Origin: Eubacteriales bacterium
Lineage (GTDB): Bacteria > Bacillota > Clostridia > Lachnospirales > Lachnospiraceae
DNA length: 64,000 bases
Direction of reading: 5' to 3'
Assembly (NCBI GenBank): GCA_030524455.1
Contig: JAUNGT010000002.1
Span: 7,089-71,088 of the forward strand
The position numbers and the translations under genes are program-made. The notes under the pieces were generated by a model. That model ran no database searches. It was not told where the DNA came from and worked only from the letters and a program-made list of their open reading frames with translations. Positions 33,820 through 43,396 of the stretch are shown here, piece by piece (position 1 is the first letter of the stretch; every line of letters starts with the position of its first letter).

Positions 33820-35172
33820 CTATTCTTTTTTATTATTATTTTTCCCGCCGTGTCCCAGCAGCATTTTCTTCAGAGAGAAGCGGCTCTCCTGCTTCTCTCC
33901 CGCCTTTGGAGCGGGACGGTGTACGAAAGCGCCGGTATTGACATCAACCTGTTCCAGGCCGCTGTATTCCGTCGTCTCCGTGGGCATTCCCTTTCCGGTC
34001 AGGCTGCGGTTGATATGGCGTTTTAACAGGGCGTAAAGCACCGCAAAGGTCGGCACGCCGAGCACCATGCCCAAAACTCCCATCAGGCCGCTGAACAGGG
34101 TGATGGAAAAAATAACCCAGAAACCGGACAGTCCTGTGGAATTGCCAAGGATCTTGGGTCCAAGGAAATTGCCGTCAAACTGCTGGAGGATAAATACGAA
34201 CACGATAAAGTACAGGCACTGCACCGGATTGACCATCAAAATCAGCAGCGCGCTCGGCACCGCTCCGATAAAGGGGCCAAAAAACGGGATGATATTGGTT
34301 ACGCCGATAATCACGCTGATCAGCATCGGGTACGGCAGCTTCAGGATACTCGCTCCCGCAAAGCAGATAATGCCGATAATGATGGAATCCAGAATCTTCC
34401 CGCTGATGAAGCCGCTGAAGGTGGTGTTGATCAGGCGGCAGTCCTCCAAAAGCACGTTGGCTCTCCTGGTGTCCAAAAAAGCGTATGTCATCTTCTTTAG
34501 CTGGCTGATAAAGCGTTCCTTGCTGGCCATCAGATAGATGGAAATAATCAGGCCGATCACCAGGTTCCACAGCGCCTTGGCGACGCCCAGCATGCTGAGG
34601 GATACCGTCCTTAAAAGTTCGTTTATCTTCGGCATGGCGCTCTCGTTAAGCCATTTTTCCATGCTTCCCGAGTAGGTATTAATCAGCTCGGTGGCCGTTT
34701 TCTCGATGCTCGGATTGTTTGCCAGAATATGCTCCACCCACTGGCTCAGATTTCTCACATAGGCCGGAAACTGGCTGATAATGCTCTGGATGCTGGCAAC
34801 GATCTGCGGGATCACAAAGCTGAAAAATCCGTACAGGATAAAAAATACGAACACCAGAGTCAGCACAATGGCGATTCCCCTACAAACGCTTCTTAACTTT
34901 TTCTCCCTCTTCACAAGCCCCGGAAACTGCTTCTGCAGCTTTTGCAGCAGAGGAAACAGCGCCCTTTTTTCCAGATAATCGACGATCGGGCACAGCAGCC
35001 AGGCCACGATAACGCCGTCGATGATGGGCATGGAAATCTGAAAAAAGGTGCTTACATGCTTCTTGAAACTCCATCCGTAAAAAATCAGGTAGTAGGCCAG
35101 CAGGCCTCCGATCACCACAAGCAGCGCGGTGATCCCCCAGCGGACGTATTTGTTTTGCCAGTGAATCTTCAT
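33820..35172 (-). CDS. AI-2E family transporter
   Basis: A 450-residue membrane protein with about eight helices. The family core (residues 200-400) includes [43 protein letters not shown] and [18 protein letters not shown]. Despite the family name most members do not export autoinducer-2; some are Na+/H+ antiporters. A hydrophilic tail of about 70 residues ends in KKNNNKKE. Its ATG overlaps the stop of the DUF2130 gene, so it is cotranscribed with it and dtd. Confidence 0.92.
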   Translation of the reverse strand: MKIHWQNKYVRWGITALLVVIGGLLAYYLIFYGWSFKKHVSTFFQISMPIIDGVIVAWLLCPIVDYLEKRALFPLLQKLQKQFPGLVKREKKLRSVCRGIAIVLTLVFVFFILYGFFSFVIPQIVASIQSIISQFPAYVRNLSQWVEHILANNPSIEKTATELINTYSGSMEKWLNESAMPKINELLRTVSLSMLGVAKALWNLVIGLIISIYLMASKERFISQLKKMTYAFLDTRRANVLLEDCRLINTTFSGFISGKILDSIIIGIICFAGASILKLPYPMLISVIIGVTNIIPFFGPFIGAVPSALLILMVNPVQCLYFIVFVFILQQFDGNFLGPKILGNSTGLSGFWVIFSITLFSGLMGVLGMVLGVPTFAVLYALLKRHINRSLTGKGMPTETTEYSGLEQVDVNTGAFVHRPAPKAGEKQESRFSLKKMLLGHGGKNNNKKE

Positions 35173-36410
35173 AAAATCTCTTCTGCCTCTCCTTCCTTGT
35201 CACTTTTCTTATCGGCAAGCTGTTCAAATTTGGCCTTCATCGTCGGATTGTTGCGGGTCAGGCGCTTGATCGACAGATCCTCCGCCTTATTGTTGGCAAG
35301 CCGCAGGTTGTTTTCGGAGGAAAGCAGGGCCTCCTTTGTCTTCTGGAGATGGTCGATGGTCTTGTCGATTTCATCGATGGCCTTCCGGAAACGATCGCTT
35401 GCCAGGCGGAAATTCCGGGAAAATTTTTCTTTAAAGTCATTCATATCGTCCTCAAAATGTGAGATATCGATATTCTGGCTCCGGATCACCGCAAGCTCCT
35501 GCCGGTACTGCAGCGAATTGAGGGCGGCGTTGCGCAGCAGGGTGATGATCGGGATAAAAAACTGCGGGCGGATCACATACATCTTCGGGTAGCGGTGGGA
35601 CATATCGATAATCCCGCTGTTGTACAGCTCGCTCTCCGGCTCCAGCAGGGAAACGAGAACCGCATATTCACAGCCCTTTTCCTTCCGGTCCTTGTCCAGC
35701 TCCTTCAAAAAGTCCTCGTTCTTTTTCTTGGTTGCCGTCTCGTCCATCTCGTTTTTCATCTCAAACATAATAGAGATAAATTCCGTTCCGTCAGGATCCG
35801 CTTCCCGGAAAATATAGTCGCCCTTGCTCCCTGTTCGCGTGTCGTTGTCCTTCTCAAAGTAAGCATTCTGAAAGCCCGTGGCGCGCAGCCGGTTAAACTC
35901 GATCTCACAGTGCTGCTCCAGGCTCTCTCCCACCATCTTGGTGGACTGACGCGCCTTGAAATCCCGGTAGTAGGCGATTTGCTCCTCCTTGGCGCGCAGC
36001 TTTTCCTCATAGCTGTCCTTTAACGCCTGTTCCTTCAGCAAAAGCTCCTGGCTGCGGTTCTCGATCTTCCCGGTCAGCTCCACAATCCGTTTTTCTCTCT
36101 GAGCCAGCTCCCTTTCCTGGGCGAGCACCGTTTTATCCTTCTCCGCCAGAGCGTTTGCCACCGCCAGCTGCTGAGCCGTCTGCTGGGCGGCCAGCTTTGC
36201 CTGGAGAGCGGAAATCTGATCGGAAAGCTCCTGCTGCTTTTGGACCTGCGCCAGCTTCACCGCCGTCTCCAGCTCCGTCTCGAACTGAGCCTTTCGCTCC
36301 CGTATTTCCTTATCAAATTCCCGGTCGCGCACCTGCTTGACGATGGCGGCATAGCCGGACTCATCCACCTGGAATACCTCCCCGCAGCGGGGGCATTTGA
36401 TTTCCTGCAT
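35169..36410 (-). CDS. DUF2130 domain protein
   Basis: A 413-residue protein. It begins with a zinc-ribbon half ([15 protein letters not shown]), then a long coiled coil (about residues 30-165, rich in Glu, Gln and Lys), then the DUF2130 domain (about 170-340) with GDYIFRE and [14 protein letters not shown], and a final helical region. DUF2130 looks like a restriction-endonuclease-fold domain in some analyses; its role is unknown. The ATG at 36410 has GGAG upstream. Confidence 0.85.
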   Translation of the reverse strand: MQEIKCPRCGEVFQVDESGYAAIVKQVRDREFDKEIRERKAQFETELETAVKLAQVQKQQELSDQISALQAKLAAQQTAQQLAVANALAEKDKTVLAQERELAQREKRIVELTGKIENRSQELLLKEQALKDSYEEKLRAKEEQIAYYRDFKARQSTKMVGESLEQHCEIEFNRLRATGFQNAYFEKDNDTRTGSKGDYIFREADPDGTEFISIMFEMKNEMDETATKKKNEDFLKELDKDRKEKGCEYAVLVSLLEPESELYNSGIIDMSHRYPKMYVIRPQFFIPIITLLRNAALNSLQYRQELAVIRSQNIDISHFEDDMNDFKEKFSRNFRLASDRFRKAIDEIDKTIDHLQKTKEALLSSENNLRLANNKAEDLSIKRLTRNNPTMKAKFEQLADKKSDKEGEAEEIL

Positions 36411-36530
36411 ATATACTCCATTCCGCCGCCCCGGAAAGGACAGCTTCTTTTTCTCTTCATGCGCGTCATGGCGCAAGGATGTTCACTACCAGTTTACCCC
36501 AGACAGGACAGATTTTCAAGCAAGAACAGA

Positions 36531-36554
36531 TTTGTCAAACCGTTTGTCAAACCG
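36531..36554 (+). repeat. Tandem 12-base direct repeat in the ttcA promoter
   Basis: TTTGTCAAACCG occurs twice head to tail (36531-36542 and 36543-36554); the second copy contains the -35 box. This arrangement is typical of a regulator site, though none is known here. Confidence 0.55.
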
Positions 36555-36572
36555 TCAGAAAAAGAGTATACT
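36544..36572 (+). promoter_or_regulatory. Sigma-A promoter of ttcA
   Basis: TTGTCA (36544-36549), 17-base spacer, TATACT (36567-36572), 30 bases before the ATG. Confidence 0.7.
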
Positions 36573-36602
36573 GTTCCTGGACAAAAGGAGACGAGAACGA
36601 TT

Positions 36603-37328
36603 ATGAAGCTGCAGCAGGTATTGAGCCACATCCGGCGGGCCACGGACGATTACCGCATGATCTGTGCCGGGGACAAAATTGCCGTGGGAATTTCCGGCGG
36701 AAAGGATTCCCTCACCCTTCTCTGCGCGCTGCGCGCCCTGCAGCGCTTTTATCCGCAGCCCTTTGAGCTTCTGGCGGTGACGGTGGATCTGGGCTTTCAG
36801 AATCTGGATCTGGAACAGATCTCCGCCCTCTGCGACAGGCTGGAGGTGCCCTATACCGTCGTTCCCACGCAGATTTCACAGATCGTCTTTGAAAAAAGAC
36901 AGGAATCCAATCCCTGCGCCCTGTGCGCGAAGCTGCGGAAGGGAGCGCTGAACGATGCGGTCCGCGCGCTGGGCTGCAATAAAGTGGCCTACGCCCACCA
37001 TAAGGACGACGCGGTGGAAACCATGCTGCTGTCCCTGATTTACGAGGGCCGGTTCCACACCTTTTCCCCGGTTACCTGTCTGGACCGCACAGAGCTGACG
37101 GTAATCCGGCCGCTGATCTATATGAAAGAAGCCGACGTGATCGGCTTTGTCCGCAAAAATCAGCTTCCGGTCGTCAAAAGCCCCTGCCCGGCGGACGGGC
37201 ACACGCGCCGGGAGTATGCCAAGCAGCTGCTGCGGCAGCTGAACCGGGAAAATCCCGGCGTCAGGGACCGGATGTTTACCGCCCTTCAGAACGGCCTTCC
37301 CGAATGGAGAGTTTATGCAAAACAGTAA
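36603..37328 (+). CDS. ttcA: TtcA-like tRNA 2-thiolation enzyme
   Basis: A 241-residue PP-loop ATPase of the TtcA/TilS group, expected to install sulfur on tRNA (2-thiocytidine at position 32 for TtcA). The PP-loop is SGGKDSLTLL (residues 33-42), the cluster Cys pair is CALC (about 105-108) and a third Cys lies in SPCPADGH (about 195), the arrangement needed for an iron-sulfur cluster. AAAGGAG precedes the ATG. Its last 14 bases overlap the recombinase gene. Confidence 0.86.
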   Translation: MKLQQVLSHIRRATDDYRMICAGDKIAVGISGGKDSLTLLCALRALQRFYPQPFELLAVTVDLGFQNLDLEQISALCDRLEVPYTVVPTQISQIVFEKRQESNPCALCAKLRKGALNDAVRALGCNKVAYAHHKDDAVETMLLSLIYEGRFHTFSPVTCLDRTELTVIRPLIYMKEADVIGFVRKNQLPVVKSPCPADGHTRREYAKQLLRQLNRENPGVRDRMFTALQNGLPEWRVYAKQ

Positions 37329-38367
37329 AAATTACCACGACGAATTAAATAAGCAAAATATTATCCGGCTGCGCAGCCTGATGGAGGAGCTTCCGGGCTT
37401 TTGCCGGCAGTTTTTCCGCGGAATCGAGCAGACCACCGCAACCCGCACCCGGCTGGCCTACGCCTACGATCTGGGGGTATTCTTTGAGTTCCTCCACCGG
37501 AAAAATCCGGCGCTTTCCGCCACATCCATACCGGAATTTCCGCTTTCCCTGCTGGACCGGATTTCCAAGACGGATATCGAGGAATATCTGGAATATTTGT
37601 CCTACTATACCAAGGACGGCGTCGAGTACACCAACGACGAGCGCGGAAAGCACCGCAAGCTGGCCTCTCTGCGCACCTTTTACAATTATTTTTTCAAGGA
37701 CGAGCAGATCCGCACCAACCCGGCCGCTCTGGTATCCATGCCAAAGCTTCACGACAAGGAGATCATCCGGCTGGATCCCAACGAGGTGGCGGTTCTTTTG
37801 GATCAGGTGGAGGACGGCTCCAAAATGACCAAGAGCCAGCTCCGCTTCCACGAAAAAACAAAGGTGCGGGATCTGGCTCTTCTGACGCTTCTTCTTGGCA
37901 CCGGCATCCGGGTCTCGGAGTGCGTGGGGCTTGACCTGGATGACGTGGATTTTGACAATCTGGCGATCCGGATCCGCCGCAAGGGCGGGTATGAGGACAC
38001 CGTGTATTTCGGCGAGGAGGTGGAAAGCGCCCTCCACGCCTACCGGGAGCAGCGACTCCATATGCTTCCGGAGAGCGGCCATGAGAACGCCTTTTTCCTC
38101 TCTCTCCAGAACCGCCGCATGGCGGTGCGCAGCGTGGAAAAGCTGGTGAAAAAATATGCCTCTCTCGTGACGACCACCAAACGCATCACGCCCCACAAGC
38201 TGCGCTCCACCTACGGCACCAACCTTTATCAGGAGACCGGCGACATCTATCTCGTAGCCGATGTGCTGGGGCACAAGGATGTCAACACGACCCGGAAGCA
38301 CTACGCGGCCATGAAGGACGAAAACAAGCGCAAGGCCGCCAGGACCGTAAAGCTGCGCGAGCCCTGA
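37315..38367 (+). CDS. Tyrosine recombinase (XerC/D-like)
   Basis: A 350-residue site-specific recombinase. The N-terminal SAM-like core-binding domain spans about residues 10-130. The catalytic domain has Arg in GTGIRVSE (about 199), His/Arg in HKLRSTYG (about 295-298), His in GHKDVN (about 319) and the Tyr nucleophile in TRKHYAAM (about 330). The size fits a chromosomal Xer-type enzyme rather than a phage integrase, and there is no element next to it. Its start overlaps ttcA, an association I have no mechanistic explanation for. Confidence 0.88.
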   Translation: MQNSKNYHDELNKQNIIRLRSLMEELPGFCRQFFRGIEQTTATRTRLAYAYDLGVFFEFLHRKNPALSATSIPEFPLSLLDRISKTDIEEYLEYLSYYTKDGVEYTNDERGKHRKLASLRTFYNYFFKDEQIRTNPAALVSMPKLHDKEIIRLDPNEVAVLLDQVEDGSKMTKSQLRFHEKTKVRDLALLTLLLGTGIRVSECVGLDLDDVDFDNLAIRIRRKGGYEDTVYFGEEVESALHAYREQRLHMLPESGHENAFFLSLQNRRMAVRSVEKLVKKYASLVTTTKRITPHKLRSTYGTNLYQETGDIYLVADVLGHKDVNTTRKHYAAMKDENKRKAARTVKLREP

Positions 38368-38397
38368 GGGATTCGGAGCAGCCCGAAACGTCCGGCG

Positions 38398-40845
38398 CTA
38401 TTCCCCTTCCTCCCGGTTTTTGAGCTGTCCGTGGCGGCGCAGATTCTTTTCCGTACGCCAGCGGCTCGGCCGGTAATCGGCCTTCCTTTCGGGCTGCTCC
38501 GGTTCCTCCGCAGCCTTTTCCGTACCCGCCGCGCTTCCCTTTCCAAACAGCAGTACCGCCTTAAACAGATCTCCGTCCACCACAAGGTGAAGCTCTCCGT
38601 GCTGCAGCTCTGCAAAGCTCCTGGCAATGGCGAGCCCGAGACCGCTTCCCTCCGTGTTGCGGGCGCCGTCTCCCCGCACAAAGCGCTCCGTGAGCTCCTC
38701 CGGAGAAACGGACAGCTCCGTGCGGGAAATATTTTTGATCGTAATCTCCGTTTGCGCATCGCTGTCCCGGACGATCACATAGACGCGCGTGGAGGGCATC
38801 GCGTATTTGATAATGTTCGTATACAGGTTCTCGAAAATCCGGAAGGTTTTCTGCGGATCCAGCCGCAGGATCACTTTTTCCTCCGGCAGCATGAACTTAA
38901 ACTGAAGTCCCTGCTCCTCCATCCGGTCCTCATATTCCAGATAAACCTGCCGAAGCAGGTTGCAGATATCCACCTGCGCGTAATTGAGCGTGACGTTGTT
39001 GGTCGTCGCCTTGCTCACCTCAAACAGATCCTCAATCAGCACCTTTAAGCGCACCGCCTTTTTGTCCAGGGTGGCGATATATTCCTGCCGCTGCTGCTCG
39101 GACAGGCCGGGCTCCCTGAGCAGGTTAATATAGGTGATGATGGCCGTCAGAGGAGTCTTTAAGTCATGAGAGACGTTGGTGATCAGCTCGGACTTCATCC
39201 GCTGGCTCTTGACCTCCTCGTCCACCGCTCTCTTGAAATCCGTCTGAATCTGACGCAGCTCATTTTTATAGCTTTCAAAAATGCCGAAATTCTCGGAGAG
39301 CGCGATATCAAAGTCCCCCTTGGCAATGGCGCTTGTCGCCCGCAGCAGGTTCTGATATTTGTTCTGTACATCCTTGATATATTTCTTCAGCAGGAAATAG
39401 ATCAGGAAGGAGTAAACAACCAGAAGCGGCAGCCCCCAGGCCCAGAACATGGTGATCACAAACAGAATCAGGAAGTTGATCGCCACGAGCTTGGAAATCA
39501 TGCGCTTTGCGTCATTTCCGATATCATAATCGACCATCTCCTGATACAGGCGCCTCACCCGGGCGGTCAGCTTATTCCGGTAACGGATCAAAATACTGTG
39601 CTCCCGTATATACGCCTTTCCCTCCACAATTCCCGCAAAGATGCTGCCCAGTGTAAAGGCTGCCCAGAAGTAGGCGAAAAATGCTGCGCCCACAAGCAGG
39701 AGCGTTATGCCCTGCAGATGCGCCGGCGTCAGCATATGCTGCGTCAGGTTGGGCAAAAACCATCCCTTCTGGAAGTCACAGATAAGCTCCAGCATCTGAA
39801 CGACAAAGGAAAAGCCTGCACAGGCAAGCAGTACGGCAATCTCCAGCGGAATACGGCAGATCCGCAGCTCCTGATACACATATCCCTTCCTTCTCAGGCT
39901 CCAGACACAGACCGCACCCAGAAGGATGGCTGCGGCAAAAAATCCCCCGATCACGTTGCCGATCCCTGCGGCCTTATAGCTGTGATAGCTGACATAGGTA
40001 TAATCCGGCAGCAAAAAGCTTCCGCTGTAGCCGCTCAGAAAAGCCTGGTACTGCTCCTGGGTCATCGCGTATACAATCTTCATATTGGAAGGCGCAGACA
40101 GCGTAAAACGATAGCGGAAATAGGTCTCGTCGTTTTCATTGTAAAAGCTCATATATCCGCTGTTGTCCTCGTCGTAGAAGGTGCCAAAATGCTGTTCTCT
40201 CCCACCGGCCTCCAGCCTCTTTAAAAAATCCCCGTTATCTCCGGAGGCATGGGCGGCACAGTCCGCCACATTACCTGCCTTATCATAATAAATAAATACA
40301 TAATAGACGTACGGATTCTCCTTCGGCTGCTCTCCCTCCGCAATGCTGCGCAGGGCGGCCCTGTCGCTGTTGCTGACAGAAACGCCGCTCTCGGGATCCA
40401 GCGCATAGTAATCCAACAGCTGTGTCAGCTCGGAAGTACTGGAACGGATCTCGCCGATCTCTGACAGTGTGGCTTCCATCCCCTCCCGCACCTGCTCTGC
40501 CAGGGCGTCGCTGCCCTCCACCGCATCCGGAGGAATATCAATATATCCGCTGTTTTCCGTCCCGGAAAGGGAATCGGAAGCTCCCAGAAATTCCGATCTG
40601 ACATAGAGCTCCCCATAACTCCAGGTTTTCTGATCAACCTTCTCCCGCAGGTACTTATACTGGATATAATTGCTGCCGTACAGAATATCGATAAAGGAGC
40701 TGTCCGTCAGCGGATTCTCAAACTCACTGTCCGCCCTGGTCTTAAAAAAAGGAAAGAAAGCCATGAAGCAAAGGGTGACAGCCAGCACCAGCGCCAGAGC
40801 GATGCCGACGCTTTTTCCCTTACTGTTTTTCCATTTTGTATCCAA
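38398..40845 (-). CDS. Sensor histidine kinase, large multi-helix
   Basis: An 815-residue sensor. One helix (about residues 13-33), an extracytoplasmic domain of about 240 residues, then about six helices (290-500), the kinase core with the phospho-accepting His in NVSHDLKTPLTAI (about 558) and an ATPase domain ending in GSGLGLAIARSFAE. The N-box is degenerate (IFENLYTNIIKYA). The tail is charged. The TTG start lies within the end of the regulator gene, 26 bases of overlap. The signal is unknown. Confidence 0.9.
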   Translation of the reverse strand: MDTKWKNSKGKSVGIALALVLAVTLCFMAFFPFFKTRADSEFENPLTDSSFIDILYGSNYIQYKYLREKVDQKTWSYGELYVRSEFLGASDSLSGTENSGYIDIPPDAVEGSDALAEQVREGMEATLSEIGEIRSSTSELTQLLDYYALDPESGVSVSNSDRAALRSIAEGEQPKENPYVYYVFIYYDKAGNVADCAAHASGDNGDFLKRLEAGGREQHFGTFYDEDNSGYMSFYNENDETYFRYRFTLSAPSNMKIVYAMTQEQYQAFLSGYSGSFLLPDYTYVSYHSYKAAGIGNVIGGFFAAAILLGAVCVWSLRRKGYVYQELRICRIPLEIAVLLACAGFSFVVQMLELICDFQKGWFLPNLTQHMLTPAHLQGITLLLVGAAFFAYFWAAFTLGSIFAGIVEGKAYIREHSILIRYRNKLTARVRRLYQEMVDYDIGNDAKRMISKLVAINFLILFVITMFWAWGLPLLVVYSFLIYFLLKKYIKDVQNKYQNLLRATSAIAKGDFDIALSENFGIFESYKNELRQIQTDFKRAVDEEVKSQRMKSELITNVSHDLKTPLTAIITYINLLREPGLSEQQRQEYIATLDKKAVRLKVLIEDLFEVSKATTNNVTLNYAQVDICNLLRQVYLEYEDRMEEQGLQFKFMLPEEKVILRLDPQKTFRIFENLYTNIIKYAMPSTRVYVIVRDSDAQTEITIKNISRTELSVSPEELTERFVRGDGARNTEGSGLGLAIARSFAELQHGELHLVVDGDLFKAVLLFGKGSAAGTEKAAEEPEQPERKADYRPSRWRTEKNLRRHGQLKNREEGE

Positions 40846-41530
40846 CGCCCCACACCACCTTTAAATATTTTGGATTTTTCGGATCAATCTCGATCTTCTC
40901 ACGGATCTTGCGGATATGAACCATAATCGTATCCGTGTTAATCGCCTTCTCGTTCCAGATCCGCTCATAAATCTCGTCGGCGGAGAAAACCCGTCCCGGA
41001 TTGCGCATCAGCAGCAGAAGAATCTTAAACTCGATGGGCGTCAGCTTCACCGGCGCTCCGTCCACAAAGACCTCCACCGTCTCCTCATTCAGCTCAATGC
41101 CGCCGATCACATGGTAGGTATCCTTCTGCGGTTCTGCCTGGGACAGTGCCTCCCGGTAACGGTTGTAACGGCGCAGATGGGAATTGACTCTCGCCAGAAG
41201 CTCCAGCGGCGTAAAGGGCTTGGTGATGTAATCGTCCGCCCCCATGTTCAGCCCCATGATCTTGTCAACCTCCTCGGACTTGGCGGAAAGCATAATAACC
41301 GGAAAATCATAGCCCTTGTCCCGGACCTTCATCATCATGGTGATCCCGTCCATGCGCGGCATCATGATATCCACGATTGCCAGATCAATCTCCCGGCCCG
41401 CAATCGCTTCAAGCCCCTCCACGCCGTCTCCGGCCTGATATACCTCATAGCCCTGATTCTTTAAATAAATCTCCACACCTTCCCGGATATCTGCGTCGTC
41501 CTCCACGATCAGAATACGGTTCTTATCCAT
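40820..41530 (-). CDS. OmpR-family response regulator
   Basis: A 236-residue regulator. The receiver domain starts ILIVEDDADI, has the phospho-accepting Asp in LAIVDIMMPRMDG and the switch Lys in DYITKPF; the C-terminal winged helix includes LTPIEFKILLLLMRNPGRVFSADEIYERIW and ends VVWGVGYKME. It is transcribed first and coupled to the sensor kinase by overlap. Target genes are unknown. Confidence 0.94.
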   Translation of the reverse strand: MDKNRILIVEDDADIREGVEIYLKNQGYEVYQAGDGVEGLEAIAGREIDLAIVDIMMPRMDGITMMMKVRDKGYDFPVIMLSAKSEEVDKIMGLNMGADDYITKPFTPLELLARVNSHLRRYNRYREALSQAEPQKDTYHVIGGIELNEETVEVFVDGAPVKLTPIEFKILLLLMRNPGRVFSADEIYERIWNEKAINTDTIMVHIRKIREKIEIDPKNPKYLKVVWGVGYKMEKQ

Positions 41531-41565
41531 CCCAGCTTACCTCTCTTCCGCAGCTTTTTTCGTAA

Positions 41566-41594
41566 GTATAACATTCAGACGGCCTGGCGTAAAG
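41566..41594 (-). promoter_or_regulatory. Promoter of the two-component system, overlapping repeat copy A
   Basis: On the minus strand TTTACG (complement of 41589-41594), 17-base spacer, TATACT (complement of 41566-41571). The -35 box consists of the outer end of the inverted-end repeat. Confidence 0.6.
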
Positions 41595-41677
41595 AGCAGC
41601 CCGCGCCGTTCGCACAGACGAACCTGTTCGTCTTTTCCTGCTCATAATCGGTTGCTCCTGGCTGGCTGAATTGTTAC
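41589..41677 (-). repeat. Inverted-end repeat, copy A (short form)
   Basis: Read on the minus strand it starts GTAACAATTCAGCCAGCCAGGAG and ends GGCGCGGGCTGCTCTTTAC, and it shares CGATTATGAGCA with copies B and C. It lacks the first large hairpin of those copies and carries its own small hairpin (AGACGAAC..GTTCGTCT). 89 bases. Confidence 0.72.
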
Positions 41678-41744
41678 GTTTTATCCTACACAGGAAAGCT
41701 TGAGGGCATACGGATAAAAATCGGAAGAATTTCTAAATTTTTCC

Positions 41745-41885
41745 TTATAGGTTAATCTCCAAAAGTTCCGCCTCTTTATCCATTTCAAAATATTTTTCAA
41801 TAATCTGAATATCTTCAACATACCACCCATTCAAAATATTTATTCCCAATAGAATCCACCTTTTTTTGAATGCGCAGTTTTTCAT
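41745..41885 (-). CDS. Possible 46-residue small protein
   Basis: ATG with AAGGAAGGGG eight bases upstream; reads MKNCAFKKRWILLGINILNG, then an acidic end (EKYFEMDKEAELLEI). No family recognised. It lies in an AT-rich gap of about 650 bases, which otherwise holds only the two-component promoter and repeat copy A. It may be a relic. Confidence 0.33.
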   Translation of the reverse strand: MKNCAFKKRWILLGINILNGWYVEDIQIIEKYFEMDKEAELLEINL

Positions 41886-42179
41886 TCGTATATCCCCTTC
41901 CTTATTAAATATTATGACACAAAACAGTAAAAAAGTAACGTTCATAATTGCGTTATCCATTATTTATATATTGTCTTCTTTCATTTCCATTGCCTCATAT
42001 CTCCTGAGATGTCGCAACTTCCAGAAGAGTCGACTTCATGTCCCTCATCTCCTGTCTATGTCAATTCACGTTAATTCACTACATGGAGTTGTATATTCAC
42101 AGTAACTATGTTACTCTTTTAAGAACAATAAAACATACAATTTGGGCTGTCATCAACGATTCATTAAGGGGGAAATAAA

Positions 42180-42740
42180 ATGAATAAGAGAAAACGGAGG
42201 CTGTTATTATTACTTTTGAGTTCTTTTTTTCTTGCATCCTGCCAGAGCGAAGAAGCGAACATAAACAAAACAGCAGACGTATCGAACGAAAGTATGGAAG
42301 CATCCGCAGGAAGCGAAGTATTCTATATTAGTTATGATGGTGAAATACAGCAATTTGTTGCCGTTAATGCAACCGGATTAATACGAAACATGAAAAGTTT
42401 AGCCTGGCTTGCCCAAAGAGACGGACTGGAAATGGAACTGGTGGGTGAAGAGGTGACCGAAAAAGAAAACACATATATTTACCAAAGTAGCAATTTAGAA
42501 AATGTTGACGACAGCAGCCTTATCTGGCTAAGAATTTCCGCTCCCACCGATAAACAGGATATGGGCGAAGGCACAAGCATACCCGAAACTCAAGATACGC
42601 TTATATATATTCAGGATCAGGATCTGTATATCGGAATACAGAATTCTGATCTGAAATGGCAAATCTGGAAATTGGCAGGATATGGAGACTGGTTTAAAAA
42701 AGAGATAACAATATTTATTAAAATTGTAACCGAACTATAA
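42180..42740 (+). CDS. Small lipoprotein of unknown function
   Basis: A 186-residue protein with a basic start (MNKRKRR), a hydrophobic stretch and a lipobox (FLASC, Cys about residue 21), so it should be anchored outside the membrane. The mature part is acidic with no motif I recognise. AAGGGGG precedes the ATG. Markedly AT-rich compared with the rest of the window, which hints at transfer. Confidence 0.68.
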   Translation: MNKRKRRLLLLLLSSFFLASCQSEEANINKTADVSNESMEASAGSEVFYISYDGEIQQFVAVNATGLIRNMKSLAWLAQRDGLEMELVGEEVTEKENTYIYQSSNLENVDDSSLIWLRISAPTDKQDMGEGTSIPETQDTLIYIQDQDLYIGIQNSDLKWQIWKLAGYGDWFKKEITIFIKIVTEL

Positions 42741-42763
42741 AAATAAAGCGAAATTTCTTATTT

Positions 42764-43249
42764 CTAGGTATTAATAATTATCCAACTCACAGAGAAATTG
42801 GGAATGATGTAACTGAGAATCCAGTTGCTTGCCATCACAACCAACAACATAATTCCTATCGCAAACATACTATAAATATAATAGAAAAATGGAAAAGAAA
42901 CATAGATCATTCTTTTGCATATGACAGATTTCATTCTGTGCACCGGGCGAAATATAATGCGGATCCCCAAAACATGAATAAAACTGGATATACTTCCCAC
43001 CAGTGAGCTCGTCAAATAAATGCGCTCAAAATAAATTCCCCAGAATCTCAGATCGAAGTCCATAAGCGCTCTTACAAACGGCCAGTAAAGTGGAAACAGT
43101 ATCAATAAAATTGCCGCGGCATACCAGACTTTCGTTTTCTTTTTTTTCATCCCGAGAAGGAGGGTAAGGCTATAGCATATAAACCAAAATGCACGGGGTT
43201 GTGAGTCCCATTGGCTTAATTGACTTAATATCCTCATTAATAGCTCCAT
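42764..43249 (-). CDS. Membrane protein of unknown function
   Basis: A 161-residue protein with about four hydrophobic helices. The ATG at 43249 has GGAGG upstream, which is better than the longer in-frame start. It converges on the lipoprotein gene, 23 bases between stops, and shares its AT-rich composition. No family recognised. Confidence 0.62.
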   Translation of the reverse strand: MELLMRILSQLSQWDSQPRAFWFICYSLTLLLGMKKKKTKVWYAAAILLILFPLYWPFVRALMDFDLRFWGIYFERIYLTSSLVGSISSFIHVLGIRIIFRPVHRMKSVICKRMIYVSFPFFYYIYSMFAIGIMLLVVMASNWILSYIIPNFSVSWIIINT

Positions 43250-43335
43250 TATATCCTCCCTTGCGCTATTACTTCTAAATATACACAAAAAAACAGTAAA
43301 ATTCAACCGATGAAAACTTTTTTCCTTGAACACAG

Positions 43336-43365
43336 AAAAGCAGCCTGTTTTCACAGACTGCTTTT
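43336..43365 (-). terminator. Terminator after the LysM gene
   Basis: AAAAGCAGcCTGT and ACAGaCTGCTTTT pair around TTTC with one mismatch. On the minus strand it ends in TTTT, 31 bases beyond the LysM stop. It could work in both directions. Confidence 0.7.
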
Positions 43366-43396
43366 CGCGTAATGCATTATCCTTTTCAAAAATCTT

